64,000 bases of DNA from Mycolicibacterium madagascariense (lineage in GTDB: Bacteria; Actinomycetota; Actinomycetes; Mycobacteriales; Mycobacteriaceae): the NCBI RefSeq assembly GCF_010729665.1, contig NZ_AP022610.1:4774001-4838000 (forward strand). Direction: 5' to 3'. Positions 51,465 through 59,862 of the stretch are shown piece after piece; positions within the stretch are counted from its first letter, which is position 1; each line of letters starts with the position of its first letter. The notes under the pieces are model-generated. The model ran no database searches. It was not told where the DNA came from and saw only the letters and a program-made list of their open reading frames with translations. Made by a program: the position numbers and the translations under genes.

Positions 51465-53356
51465 CGGCTCTCCAGATACAGATGGTCGAGACGGTCGCGC
51501 TCGTCGTCCTCTTCCCATTCGGGATCGCGCTCCGCGCCGTCGTCGAGTTCGTCGTCGGCGGCGAGCAGGTAGCGGTAGGCGGGAGCGTCGTCGAGCAGCT
51601 CGGCGTGCGTGCCCACGCGCGTGATGGTGCCGTCCTGCAGCAGCGCCACGCGGTCGGCCAGCAGCACCGTCGACGCGCGGTTGGCGACGATCACGCCGGT
51701 CACCCTCCTGCGCTGCGTGCCCGCCTCCCGCCTGCCCAGCACCCGGCTCAGCGCCTCGGTCACGGCGGCCTCGGTGTGCACGTCCAGTGCGGACAGCGTG
51801 TCGTCGAGCACCAGGATCGACGGCGCCGCGAGCAGCGCCCGCGCCAGCGAAAGTCGTTGGCGCTGACCGCCCGACAGGCTCATCCCCTGCTCGCCGATCC
51901 GCGTGTCGAGACCGAACGGCAGGTCGTAGACGAAGTCGGCGGCCGCGACGTCGACGGCCTCGGCCAGCTCGGCATCGGTGGCGGGGTCCTCGGGCCCGCG
52001 GCCCAGGCGCAGGTTCTCGGCCACCGACATCGAGAACAGCGTCGGGTCCTCGAACGCGGTCGCCACCGCCTTGCGCAGCGCGGGCAAGCTCAGGTCGCGA
52101 ATGTCCCTGCCGTCGACCAAGATCGAGCCCTCGGTGACGTCGTAGAGCCGCGACAGCAGCGCGACGAGCGCCGACTTGCCCGACCCCGTCGCACCGACCA
52201 ACGCCAGCGTCTCCCCGGCTTCGACGGTGAGATTCAGATGCCTCAGCACCCACTTCTCGCTGTCGGGGAACCGGAACCCGACGTCGCGGAGTTCGAGCCG
52301 GCCGCCGCGCGGCGTCACGCGCTCGGGTCCGTCGCCGATCTCCCGTGGCGCGTCGAAGATCTCGACGACGCGGTTGGCGGCCGTCATCGCCTCCTGGGTC
52401 ATCGACAGGAGGAAGCCGAGTGAGGCGATGGGCCACACCAGCGACAGCATCATCGTGATGAACGCGACGAGCGTGCCCATCGTCACCAGGCCGTGGCCCG
52501 CGGCGTAGGCGCCGAGGCCCAGCACGATGATGAGGCTGCCGCTGGGGATGGCCTCCAGCAGCGTCCAGAACTTCGCCTGCACGCCGACCTTGCCCACCTC
52601 GGTGTCGAACAGTGCGGTGGCGCGCTCGTCGAAACGTTCGTAGGCATACCCCTCGCGGCCGAACGCCTTGACCACGCGCAGTCCGAGCGCCTGCTCCTCG
52701 ACGTGGGTGGCGACGTTGCCGGACTGGTCCTGCGCGGCGCGCGAGAGCTTGGTGAACTGCCGTTGGAAGTGCAGCACGGTCGCGGTGATCGGCACGATCG
52801 ACACCACCACCACGACACCGAGCGGCCAGTACATCGCCAGCAGGATCCCGGTCACCGCGATGATCTGAATGATGTTGAGCAACAAGAACAACAGGCCGAA
52901 CGAGAGGAACATGCGAATGGTGCTCAGGTCGTTCATCACCCGCGACAGCAGCTGCCCGGACTGCCAGCGGCCGTGGAACGACATCGGCAAGATCTGCAGC
53001 CGCGCATAGAGATCCTTGCGAATGTCGGCCTCGACGCCCATCGTGGCGCGGGCCACCAGCCAGCGGCGCACGAACCACAGCACGGCCTCCGACACCAGCA
53101 CCGCCATCGCGGCCGAGCCGAGCAGCCACAGGTGCCGCTGGTCCTGGTGGCGTACGGGCCCGTCGATGACGGCTCTGGTCATCAGCGGAATGGCCACCGT
53201 CGCCACCAGACTGAGCAGCGCGGCGACGAGCATGGCCGTCCACCGGACCCGGTAGGGCTTGAGGTAGGGCAGCAGCCGCAGGAGGTCCGACGACGACCGG
53301 ACGCGACGCGGCGGCGGCGCGAGCGACGGCTCGGACCGCAGACCGGGAGCCGTCAT
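51461..53356 (-). CDS. ABC exporter half-transporter, subunit with degenerate ATP site
   Basis: The 631-residue protein has six membrane helices. Walker A is GATGSGKSA and the signature LSGGQRQRLSLARA is intact, but Walker B ends VLDDTLSALD (Asp in place of the catalytic Glu) and the switch reads VIVANRASTV (Asn in place of His). A charged tail (about 600-631) follows. The ATG overlaps the stop of the third ABC gene. Rv1272c/Rv1273c is a comparable pair. Confidence 0.88.
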   Translation of the reverse strand: MTAPGLRSEPSLAPPPRRVRSSSDLLRLLPYLKPYRVRWTAMLVAALLSLVATVAIPLMTRAVIDGPVRHQDQRHLWLLGSAAMAVLVSEAVLWFVRRWLVARATMGVEADIRKDLYARLQILPMSFHGRWQSGQLLSRVMNDLSTIRMFLSFGLLFLLLNIIQIIAVTGILLAMYWPLGVVVVVSIVPITATVLHFQRQFTKLSRAAQDQSGNVATHVEEQALGLRVVKAFGREGYAYERFDERATALFDTEVGKVGVQAKFWTLLEAIPSGSLIIVLGLGAYAAGHGLVTMGTLVAFITMMLSLVWPIASLGFLLSMTQEAMTAANRVVEIFDAPREIGDGPERVTPRGGRLELRDVGFRFPDSEKWVLRHLNLTVEAGETLALVGATGSGKSALVALLSRLYDVTEGSILVDGRDIRDLSLPALRKAVATAFEDPTLFSMSVAENLRLGRGPEDPATDAELAEAVDVAAADFVYDLPFGLDTRIGEQGMSLSGGQRQRLSLARALLAAPSILVLDDTLSALDVHTEAAVTEALSRVLGRREAGTQRRRVTGVIVANRASTVLLADRVALLQDGTITRVGTHAELLDDAPAYRYLLAADDELDDGAERDPEWEEDDERDRLDHLYLESR

Positions 53357-55233
53357 GCCGCCGCCTCGTCGTCGCGGAACTGGGTCTCGTACAGCGTCGT
53401 GTACCGCCCGCCCCTGGCGAGCAGTTGGGCGTGGGTGCCGCGCTCCACGATGCGGCCGTCCTCGACGACGAGGATGACGTCGGCCGCGCGGATGGTCGAC
53501 AACCGGTGCGCGATCACGATCGACGTGCGACCGGCCAGCGCCTCGGTGAGGGCCTGCTGCACGGCCGCCTCGGATTCGGAGTCCAGCGACGCCGTCGCCT
53601 CGTCGAGCACGACGACGCGCGAGGAGCCGAGCAGCAGACGCGCGATGGTCAGCCGCTGGCGCTGACCGCCCGACAGGCGATATCCGCGCTCGCCGACGAC
53701 GGTGTCGAGACCGTCGGGCATGTCGGCGACGACGTCGGCGAGCCGCGACCGGCGCAGGGCGTCCCACAGTTCGTCGTCCGACGCGCCGGGCGCGGCCAGG
53801 GTCAGGTTGGCCCGGATCGACTCGTGGAAGAGGTGACCGTCCTGGGTCACCACGCCGACGGTCTCCTTCAGCGAGGCGAACGTGACGTCGCGAACGTCGG
53901 TGCCGGACAACCGGACCGAACCGGAGTCGACGTCGTAGAGCCGCGCTACCAGGGAGGCGATGGTCGACTTGCCCGCACCGGAGGACCCCACCAGCGCGAC
54001 CATCTGACCCGGCTGAGCCGTGAACGAAATGCCATGCAGCACTTCGTCACCGCCGCGGTCGTCGAGCACCGCGACCTCCTCCAGCGAGGCCAGCGACACC
54101 TTGTCCGCCGCGGGGTAGGAGAAGCGCACGTCGTCGAACTCGACGCTCACCGGACCCGTGGGCACCGCGACCGCGTCGTCGTCCTCCAGAATGAGCGGCA
54201 CCAGGTCGAGCACCTCGAACACCCGCTCGAAACTGACCAGCGCGCTGGCGATTTCGACGTGCGCGTTGGCCAGCGCGGTCAGCGGCGCATACAGCCGGGT
54301 GAGCAGCAGTGCCAGCGAGACGATCGCGCCCGCCTGCAGGTGCCCCCCGATCGCGAGGACGCCGCCGAGGCCGTACACCAGCGCGAGCGCCAACGACGAC
54401 ATCAGCGTCAGCGAGTTCATGAAGGTGGCCTGCAGCATCGAGGTGCGCACGCCGATGTCGCGAACCCGGCCCGCTCGGGCCGCGAACTCACTCGATTCGC
54501 GCGCGGGATGGCCGAACAGCTTGATCAGGGTCGCGCCGGGAGCCGAGAACCGTTCCGTCATCTGGGTATTCATCGTCGCGTTGTAGATCGCGCTCTCGCG
54601 GCTCAGCTCGGCCATGCTGCGGCCGATGCGCCGGGCGGGCAGCAGGAACAGCGGCGTCAACACCAGTGACAGCACGGTGATCTGCCACGAGATGCCGAGC
54701 ATGACGCCGAGCGTGAGCCCCAGCGTGACGAGATTGGACACGACGCCGGACAGCGTGTCGGAGAACGCGCGCTGCGCACCCATCACGTCGTTGCCCAACC
54801 TGCTGACGAGTGCGCCGGTCCTGGTCCTGGTGAAGAACGCCACCGGCATCCGCTGCACGTGGTCGAACACCGCGGTGCGCAGGTCGAGGATCATGCCCTC
54901 GCCGATCTGCGAGGACTGCCACCGGGTCAGCAGCCCGGTCGCGGCCTCGGCCAGGGCGACCGCGGCGATGACGGCGGCCAGCAGGACCACCGTGGTCGGC
55001 GTCCCGCCGTGCACGATCGCGTCGACCACCCGGCCCGCCAGGACCGGCGTCGACACCGCGAGCACGGCGCCCACCACGCTCACCGCGACGAACGCCCCGA
55101 TGCGCCGGTGGTGTCTGGCCGAGAACGTCCAGATGCGCTGGAGCAGGGCACGGTTTGCCAGCGCGCGGAGGTCACCCCCGCGCGCGTTCCGCTGCCGGTA
55201 CAGCGCCCGGCTCGCCGCGTATTCCATGCTCAT
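53353..55233 (-). CDS. ABC exporter half-transporter with canonical ATP site
   Basis: The 626-residue protein has six membrane helices and all standard motifs: GSSGAGKST, LSGGQRQRLTIARLL, VVVLDEATASLD and VIAHRLSTI. I chose ATG 55233 (MSMEYAAS), behind a GGTGAT-type site; a TTG at 55257 would extend it. It is first in the three-gene unit and could work as a homodimer beside the heterodimeric pair. Confidence 0.88.
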   Translation of the reverse strand: MSMEYAASRALYRQRNARGGDLRALANRALLQRIWTFSARHHRRIGAFVAVSVVGAVLAVSTPVLAGRVVDAIVHGGTPTTVVLLAAVIAAVALAEAATGLLTRWQSSQIGEGMILDLRTAVFDHVQRMPVAFFTRTRTGALVSRLGNDVMGAQRAFSDTLSGVVSNLVTLGLTLGVMLGISWQITVLSLVLTPLFLLPARRIGRSMAELSRESAIYNATMNTQMTERFSAPGATLIKLFGHPARESSEFAARAGRVRDIGVRTSMLQATFMNSLTLMSSLALALVYGLGGVLAIGGHLQAGAIVSLALLLTRLYAPLTALANAHVEIASALVSFERVFEVLDLVPLILEDDDAVAVPTGPVSVEFDDVRFSYPAADKVSLASLEEVAVLDDRGGDEVLHGISFTAQPGQMVALVGSSGAGKSTIASLVARLYDVDSGSVRLSGTDVRDVTFASLKETVGVVTQDGHLFHESIRANLTLAAPGASDDELWDALRRSRLADVVADMPDGLDTVVGERGYRLSGGQRQRLTIARLLLGSSRVVVLDEATASLDSESEAAVQQALTEALAGRTSIVIAHRLSTIRAADVILVVEDGRIVERGTHAQLLARGGRYTTLYETQFRDDEAAA

Positions 55234-55255
55234 GTCATCACCGTAGAACCTCAAC

Positions 55256-55272
55256 AATTGATGAGGTCAATT
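55256..55272. promoter_or_regulatory. Palindrome upstream of the ABC exporter operon
   Basis: AATTGA-TGAGG-TCAATT lies 23-39 bases upstream of the first exporter gene. Just beyond it, ACCCTGCGAT occurs twice in tandem and CCTGCGA-T-TCGCAGG forms a second small dyad (to about 55303). The first is a plausible operator; the second could be a terminator after the chromate transporter genes. Confidence 0.45.
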
Positions 55273-55350
55273 CATTACCCTGCGATACCCTGCGATTCGC
55301 AGGTTGCTGCGTTGCGCTTAGCGCTCCTGAATGCACACAACCCGGGCGAT

Positions 55351-55896
55351 CTAAACGATGCCGAAGTAGCCAATCACGCCGGCGATGGCCACGACGACGA
55401 GTGGATTGATCGACGTGCGGACGAAGATCACCGTGCAGACCGCCGTCAGCAGATACGTCCGCCAGTCGTGGTCGGCGGCCCTGCTCATCACCAGTGCCGA
55501 CGCCAGGATCAGCCCCACGGTCAGCGGCGCGAGCCCCTTCTCGACGGCGAGCCGCCACCGGCTTTGCTCGGCCCGCTGCCAGAACAGCGTGATGGCGTAC
55601 ACCAGCGACGCGGCGGGCACCACCATCGCGACCGTGGCGATCACGCCGCCGAGGATCCCGCCGAGCACGCCGCCGACGGGCAGCCCCGCCGCGTAGCCGA
55701 CCATCCCGACGATCAGGATGCTCGGCCCCGGCGTGGTCTGCGAGATGGAGAACAGGTCGGCGAACTGGCCGTCGGTCAGCCACCGATGCTGGTGGACCGC
55801 GCGCAGGTGCATCTCCGGCAACACCGCATTGCCCCCGCCGAAGGACATCAGCGACAGCGAACCGAACAGCACGACCAGCTGCAGATACGTGCTCAC
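55351..55896 (-). CDS. Chromate transporter short chain, subunit 2
   Basis: The 181-residue protein is one CHR domain with SFGGGNAVLPEMHLRAV near the N-terminus and FSISQTTPGPSILIVGMVGY. Short-chain CHR proteins occur in pairs of about 180-190 residues and assemble as heterodimers for chromate efflux. The GTG at 55896 overlaps the stop of subunit 1. Confidence 0.88.
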   Translation of the reverse strand: MSTYLQLVVLFGSLSLMSFGGGNAVLPEMHLRAVHQHRWLTDGQFADLFSISQTTPGPSILIVGMVGYAAGLPVGGVLGGILGGVIATVAMVVPAASLVYAITLFWQRAEQSRWRLAVEKGLAPLTVGLILASALVMSRAADHDWRTYLLTAVCTVIFVRTSINPLVVVAIAGVIGYFGIV

Positions 55897-56456
55897 TGTT
55901 CGGCCTGCTCGGTACGTCGGCGCGGCCACGCCCAGATCAGGCCGAGCGGCGCCACGATGGCCAGCGTCAGGAGCAGCGGCCACCGCAGCACGCCGTTGAG
56001 CACGAACGCCGTGGCGAACAGCGCGATCGGCACCACCCCGGTCAGGCACTTCCTGCCGGTCTGGATCACCATCGTCAGCGTCATCGCCACGGCGGCCGCC
56101 GACGCCCCGTGCAGCACGCCCTTGACGGCGGGGACCTCCTTGAACGTGAAGTACAGCCACGCCAGCGCCAGCACGATCACCAACGGCACCAGGCAAAGAC
56201 CGATGAGTGCGGCGATCGCGCCCGGCACGGCCCGCATCTTCGTGCCGGCGAACACGGCCATGTTCACCTGGTTGGCGCCGGGCAGGATTCGGCACATCGT
56301 CATCGCCGACAGGAACTCCGCCTCACCGAGCCACTGCTTCTCGACGACGAGGACCTCGCGCGACCACGCCGAGAGCCCGCCGCCGAACGACGCCAGCGCG
56401 ATGTGGTTGAACGTGACGGCCAGCTCGACGAGGGAGACCCGCTCCGGCTCCGTCAC
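55893..56456 (-). CDS. Chromate transporter short chain, subunit 1
   Basis: The 187-residue protein is the other CHR domain: ASFGGGLSAWSREVLV, MCRILPGANQVNMAVFAG and membrane segments to the end. The GTG at 56456 overlaps the stop of the PLD-family gene. Homologues export chromate, though in genomes without chromate exposure the role may be sulphate-related. Confidence 0.88.
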   Translation of the reverse strand: MTEPERVSLVELAVTFNHIALASFGGGLSAWSREVLVVEKQWLGEAEFLSAMTMCRILPGANQVNMAVFAGTKMRAVPGAIAALIGLCLVPLVIVLALAWLYFTFKEVPAVKGVLHGASAAAVAMTLTMVIQTGRKCLTGVVPIALFATAFVLNGVLRWPLLLTLAIVAPLGLIWAWPRRRTEQAEQ

Positions 56457-57460
56457 TCGTGGACGAGTTCGGGATCGTGCGGGAAGTCGTCCTCCTCGTG
56501 GCCGATGGAGTCCAGCGGATCGGGCGGCGCGTAGGCGTGCGACTGCGCCCAGTCCTCCTCGAACGTCGCCCCGAGCCGCGCGACGACGGCCGGGTCGTCG
56601 ATCGTGATGCCCAGCTCGCGACGCAGGTCGAAGGCGCTGCGGTCGATGTTCATGGAACCCACCAGCGCGCGCTGGCCGTCGACGATGAGCAGTTTCGCGT
56701 GCACCCTGAGGTTCTTCTGCTTGTGCACCTTGGCGCCGAAGCGCCGCAGCGTGCGCAGCGAGGCGAACGTGTCGAGGACGTCCCACTCGCTGATGCCGTG
56801 CTTGCCGCCACACAGCACGTGCACCTTCACGCCGCGCTCGATCGCGGCCGCCAGGTGGTCGGTGATGACGGCGTCGACGAACTTGGGGTGCTGAACGTCG
56901 ATGCGGTGCACCGCGGTGTCGATGAAGCGGGCCATGTGAAAGCGCGAATTGGAGTTGCTCCACAGCAGACCCCGATACGCCGTGGGGACCCAGTCCTCGT
57001 GGTTCCAGTCGGCGTCGAAGACCTCGACGATCTGCGCGACGTGTGCGGGGTCGGTGATGATCACGCCGTAGTCCCGCGTCGCCGTGAAGTACTTGAGGCA
57101 CATGTTGAACGTCGCGACGAGCGCGACCTTCTCGTCGACCACCATCGACTTCTCGTGCGTGACGTAGAACTTCGGGTTGGCCCACCGCACGTCGATGCCC
57201 GCGGCGCAAAACCGTTCGTAGGTCTCGTCGTTCGCGCGGTCGCCCCCGGACCGCGCCGCGTTCAGCATGACGCGCACGTCCACGCCGGCCCGCCGGCGTT
57301 CCAGCACCGCGTCGATGAGGGTCTCGTCGGTGAACGTGAACTGCTTGATCAACAGCGACGTCCGGGCCGAGGCGATGAAGTCGACGACCGGACCGACACC
57401 GTCGTCCGGTTCGACGATCAGACGGGGGCCACTCGGCTGCACGAGAGTTGAAGCTAGCAC
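56453..57460 (-). CDS. Phospholipase D-family protein (cardiolipin synthase-like)
   Basis: The 335-residue protein has two HKD motifs: [15 protein letters not shown] (about 100) and [19 protein letters not shown] (about 255), so one chain holds a full active site. It has no membrane helix, unlike classical cardiolipin synthase. GTG 57460 is the start. It heads an overlapping unit with the chromate genes, though no functional link is evident. Confidence 0.87.
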   Translation of the reverse strand: MLASTLVQPSGPRLIVEPDDGVGPVVDFIASARTSLLIKQFTFTDETLIDAVLERRRAGVDVRVMLNAARSGGDRANDETYERFCAAGIDVRWANPKFYVTHEKSMVVDEKVALVATFNMCLKYFTATRDYGVIITDPAHVAQIVEVFDADWNHEDWVPTAYRGLLWSNSNSRFHMARFIDTAVHRIDVQHPKFVDAVITDHLAAAIERGVKVHVLCGGKHGISEWDVLDTFASLRTLRRFGAKVHKQKNLRVHAKLLIVDGQRALVGSMNIDRSAFDLRRELGITIDDPAVVARLGATFEEDWAQSHAYAPPDPLDSIGHEEDDFPHDPELVHE

Positions 57461-57569
57461 TCAGCAGGACCCATTCGCTTTGCCAATGCGTAAATTTGCG
57501 AGGCCCGTGTCTCCCCCGGCCAGCACGCGCCTACCGCACCGCGCCGAGGGCATCAGGCAAGATGACCCC

Positions 57570-58280
57570 ATGGAGATGGGAGCCAGCGGTACCGCGTCGC
57601 CCCGAGTGCTCGTGGTGGACGACGACCCCGACGTGCTCGCCTCACTCGAACGCGGGCTGCGGCTGTCCGGCTTCGACGTCACGACCGCGGTCGACGGCGC
57701 CGAGGCGTTGCGCAGCGCCACCGAGACCCGGCCCGACGCCATCGTGCTCGACATCAACATGCCCATCCTGGACGGCGTCTCCGTGGTGACCGCGCTGCGC
57801 GCCATGGACAACGACGTCCCCGTCTGCGTGCTGTCGGCCCGCAGCTCCGTCGACGACCGGGTCGCGGGCCTGGAGGCCGGCGCCGACGACTACCTCGTCA
57901 AGCCGTTCGTCTTGGCCGAGCTGGTGGCCAGGGTCAAGGCCCTGCTGCGCCGCCGCGGCGCCACCGCGACGTTCTCCTCGGAGACGATCTCCGTCGGCCC
58001 CCTAGAGGTCGACATTCCCGGCAGGCGCGCGCGCGTCAACGGCGCCGACGTCGACCTGACGAAGCGCGAATTCGACCTCCTGGCCGTCCTCGCCGAGCAC
58101 AAGACCGCCGTGCTGTCGCGGGCCCAGCTGCTGGAGCTGGTGTGGGGCTACGACTTCGCCGCGGACACCAACGTCGTCGACGTGTTCATCGGGTACCTCC
58201 GCCGCAAGCTCGAAGCGGGCGGCGCCCCGCGGCTGCTGCACACGGTGCGGGGCGTGGGATTCGTGCTGAGGCAGCAGTGA
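57570..58280 (+). CDS. prrA: Response regulator PrrA
   Basis: The 236-residue OmpR-type regulator has a receiver domain with phospho-acceptor Asp61 (IVLDINMP) and a winged-helix DNA-binding domain from about 140 ([19 protein letters not shown]). The length is the same as I recall for Rv0903c. The ATG is six bases after CAAGAT, a weak leaderless pattern. With PrrB it forms a two-component system, essential in M. tuberculosis. Confidence 0.94.
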   Translation: MEMGASGTASPRVLVVDDDPDVLASLERGLRLSGFDVTTAVDGAEALRSATETRPDAIVLDINMPILDGVSVVTALRAMDNDVPVCVLSARSSVDDRVAGLEAGADDYLVKPFVLAELVARVKALLRRRGATATFSSETISVGPLEVDIPGRRARVNGADVDLTKREFDLLAVLAEHKTAVLSRAQLLELVWGYDFAADTNVVDVFIGYLRRKLEAGGAPRLLHTVRGVGFVLRQQ

Positions 58281-58339
58281 CGAGCGCTTGCGCGAGGAAC
58301 CGGCGGCCAGTGACGAGCGCTTGCGCGAGGAACCGGCGG
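58275..58339 (+). repeat. Tandem 33-bp duplication between prrA and prrB
   Basis: Two perfect 32-base copies (58275-58306 and 58308-58339, period 33) contain TGACGAGCGCTTGCGCGAGG. The first includes the prrA stop codon, so the duplication repeats the end of the gene. The spacer to prrB is lengthened by one unit. Confidence 0.9.
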
Positions 58340-58349
58340 GGTTGAGCAC

Positions 58350-59696
58350 ATGGACTTCCTGTCACACGTGTTCCGGCGGACACCGTCGCTGCGGACGCGC
58401 GTGGCCTTCGCCACCGCCATCGCGGCCGCGATCGTGGTGGGCATCGTCGGCGCGATCGTGTGGATCGGCATCACCAACGACCGCAAGGAACGCCTGGACC
58501 GTCGGCTCGACGAGGCCGCGGGCTTCGCGATCCCCTTCCTGCCCCGCGGCCTCGACCAGATTCCCAAGTCCCCCAATGACCAGGACGCCGTCATCACGGT
58601 GCGACGCGCGGGCGGACAGGTCACGTCGAACTCGGACGTGACGTTGCCGGAGCTGCCCGCCGGCTACGCCGACACCACGATCGACGGCGTGCGCTACCGG
58701 GTGCGGACCGTGCAACTGGTCGGCCCGCAGGGTCCGATGACGGCGGCGGTCGGCGCCACGTACGACGCGACGATCGCCGACACCAACAACCTGCACCGCC
58801 GGGTGATCATGATCTGCTCGGGCGCGATCGGCGCTGCGGCGGTGGCGGGTTGGCTGCTGGCGGCCTTCGCAGTGCGGCCGCTGAAGCGGCTCGCGCAGCA
58901 GACCCGCGCGATCGACGTGGGCGGCGAGGCGCCCGACATCGACGTCCGTGGCGCGACCGAGGCGGTCGAGATCGCCGACGCGGTCAACGGCATGGTGCAG
59001 CGCATCTGGCAGGAGCAGGACCGCACCAAGGCCGCGCTGGTCTCCTCGCGTGACTTCGCGGCCGTGACGTCGCACGAACTGCGCACCCCGCTGACGGCGA
59101 TGCGGACCAACCTCGAGGTGCTCGCCACCCTGGACCTCGCCGAGGATCAGCGCAAGGAAGTGCTCAACGACGTCATCCGCACGCAGACGCGCATCGAGTC
59201 GACGCTGTGGGCCATCGAAAGGCTGGCGCAGGGCGAACTCTCGACCTCCGATGACCACGTGCCCGTCGACATCACCGAACTCCTCGACCGCGCCGCCCAT
59301 GACGCGATGCGCGTGTATCCCGACCTCGACGTGTCGCTGGTGCCGGCGCCCACCGTCATCCTGGTGGGCCTGCCCGCGGGGCTGCGGCTGTCGGTGGACA
59401 ACGCCATCGCCAACGCCGTGAAGCACGGCGGCGCGCATCGAATCCAGTTGTCGGCGGTCAGTTCCCGGGCCGGTGTGGAGATCGCGATCGACGACGACGG
59501 TGTCGGCATTCCCGAGGAGGAGCGCAAGGTCGTCTTCGAACGGTTCTCCCGCGGTTCGACGGCCTCCCACTCCGGCTCCGGCCTCGGTCTGGCACTGGTG
59601 GCCCAGCAGGCCGAATTGCACGGTGGCAGTGCGTCTTTGGAGCAGAGTCCGCTGGGCGGAGTGCGGCTGCTGTTGACGCTGCCCGGACCGTCGTAG
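58350..59696 (+). CDS. prrB: Sensor histidine kinase PrrB
   Basis: The 448-residue kinase has membrane helices at about 20-40 and 152-172, an extracytoplasmic sensor between them, a HAMP linker, phospho-acceptor His242 in TSHELRTPL and ATP-binding boxes DNAIANAVKHGG, DDGVGIPEEE and GSGLGLALV. It phosphorylates PrrA. It follows the 33-bp tandem repeat. Confidence 0.94.
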   Translation: MDFLSHVFRRTPSLRTRVAFATAIAAAIVVGIVGAIVWIGITNDRKERLDRRLDEAAGFAIPFLPRGLDQIPKSPNDQDAVITVRRAGGQVTSNSDVTLPELPAGYADTTIDGVRYRVRTVQLVGPQGPMTAAVGATYDATIADTNNLHRRVIMICSGAIGAAAVAGWLLAAFAVRPLKRLAQQTRAIDVGGEAPDIDVRGATEAVEIADAVNGMVQRIWQEQDRTKAALVSSRDFAAVTSHELRTPLTAMRTNLEVLATLDLAEDQRKEVLNDVIRTQTRIESTLWAIERLAQGELSTSDDHVPVDITELLDRAAHDAMRVYPDLDVSLVPAPTVILVGLPAGLRLSVDNAIANAVKHGGAHRIQLSAVSSRAGVEIAIDDDGVGIPEEERKVVFERFSRGSTASHSGSGLGLALVAQQAELHGGSASLEQSPLGGVRLLLTLPGPS

Positions 59697-59862
59697 GCTC
59701 GCCCGCCCCGACGGACGCCTGCGTGCAACTGGTCCTCTCGGGGTCGGTTGACACCTGGAGCCAATTCCCCGAAAGTCACTGCTTCACTTGGTGATCGGGG
59801 TGCCTCAGGGTCGGTCGCCCGTCTGAGAGGTCATCCATGCTGTGTTCCGTCGACGGCTCGGG

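Noticed and set aside
58275..58339. CRISPR-like tandem repeat
   Set aside because: Only two copies, one base apart, with no spacers or cas genes; a simple duplication. No CRISPR array was seen anywhere.
59748..59776. Promoter of the acyltransferase gene with -35 TTGACA
   Set aside because: No acceptable -10 at 16-19 bases.
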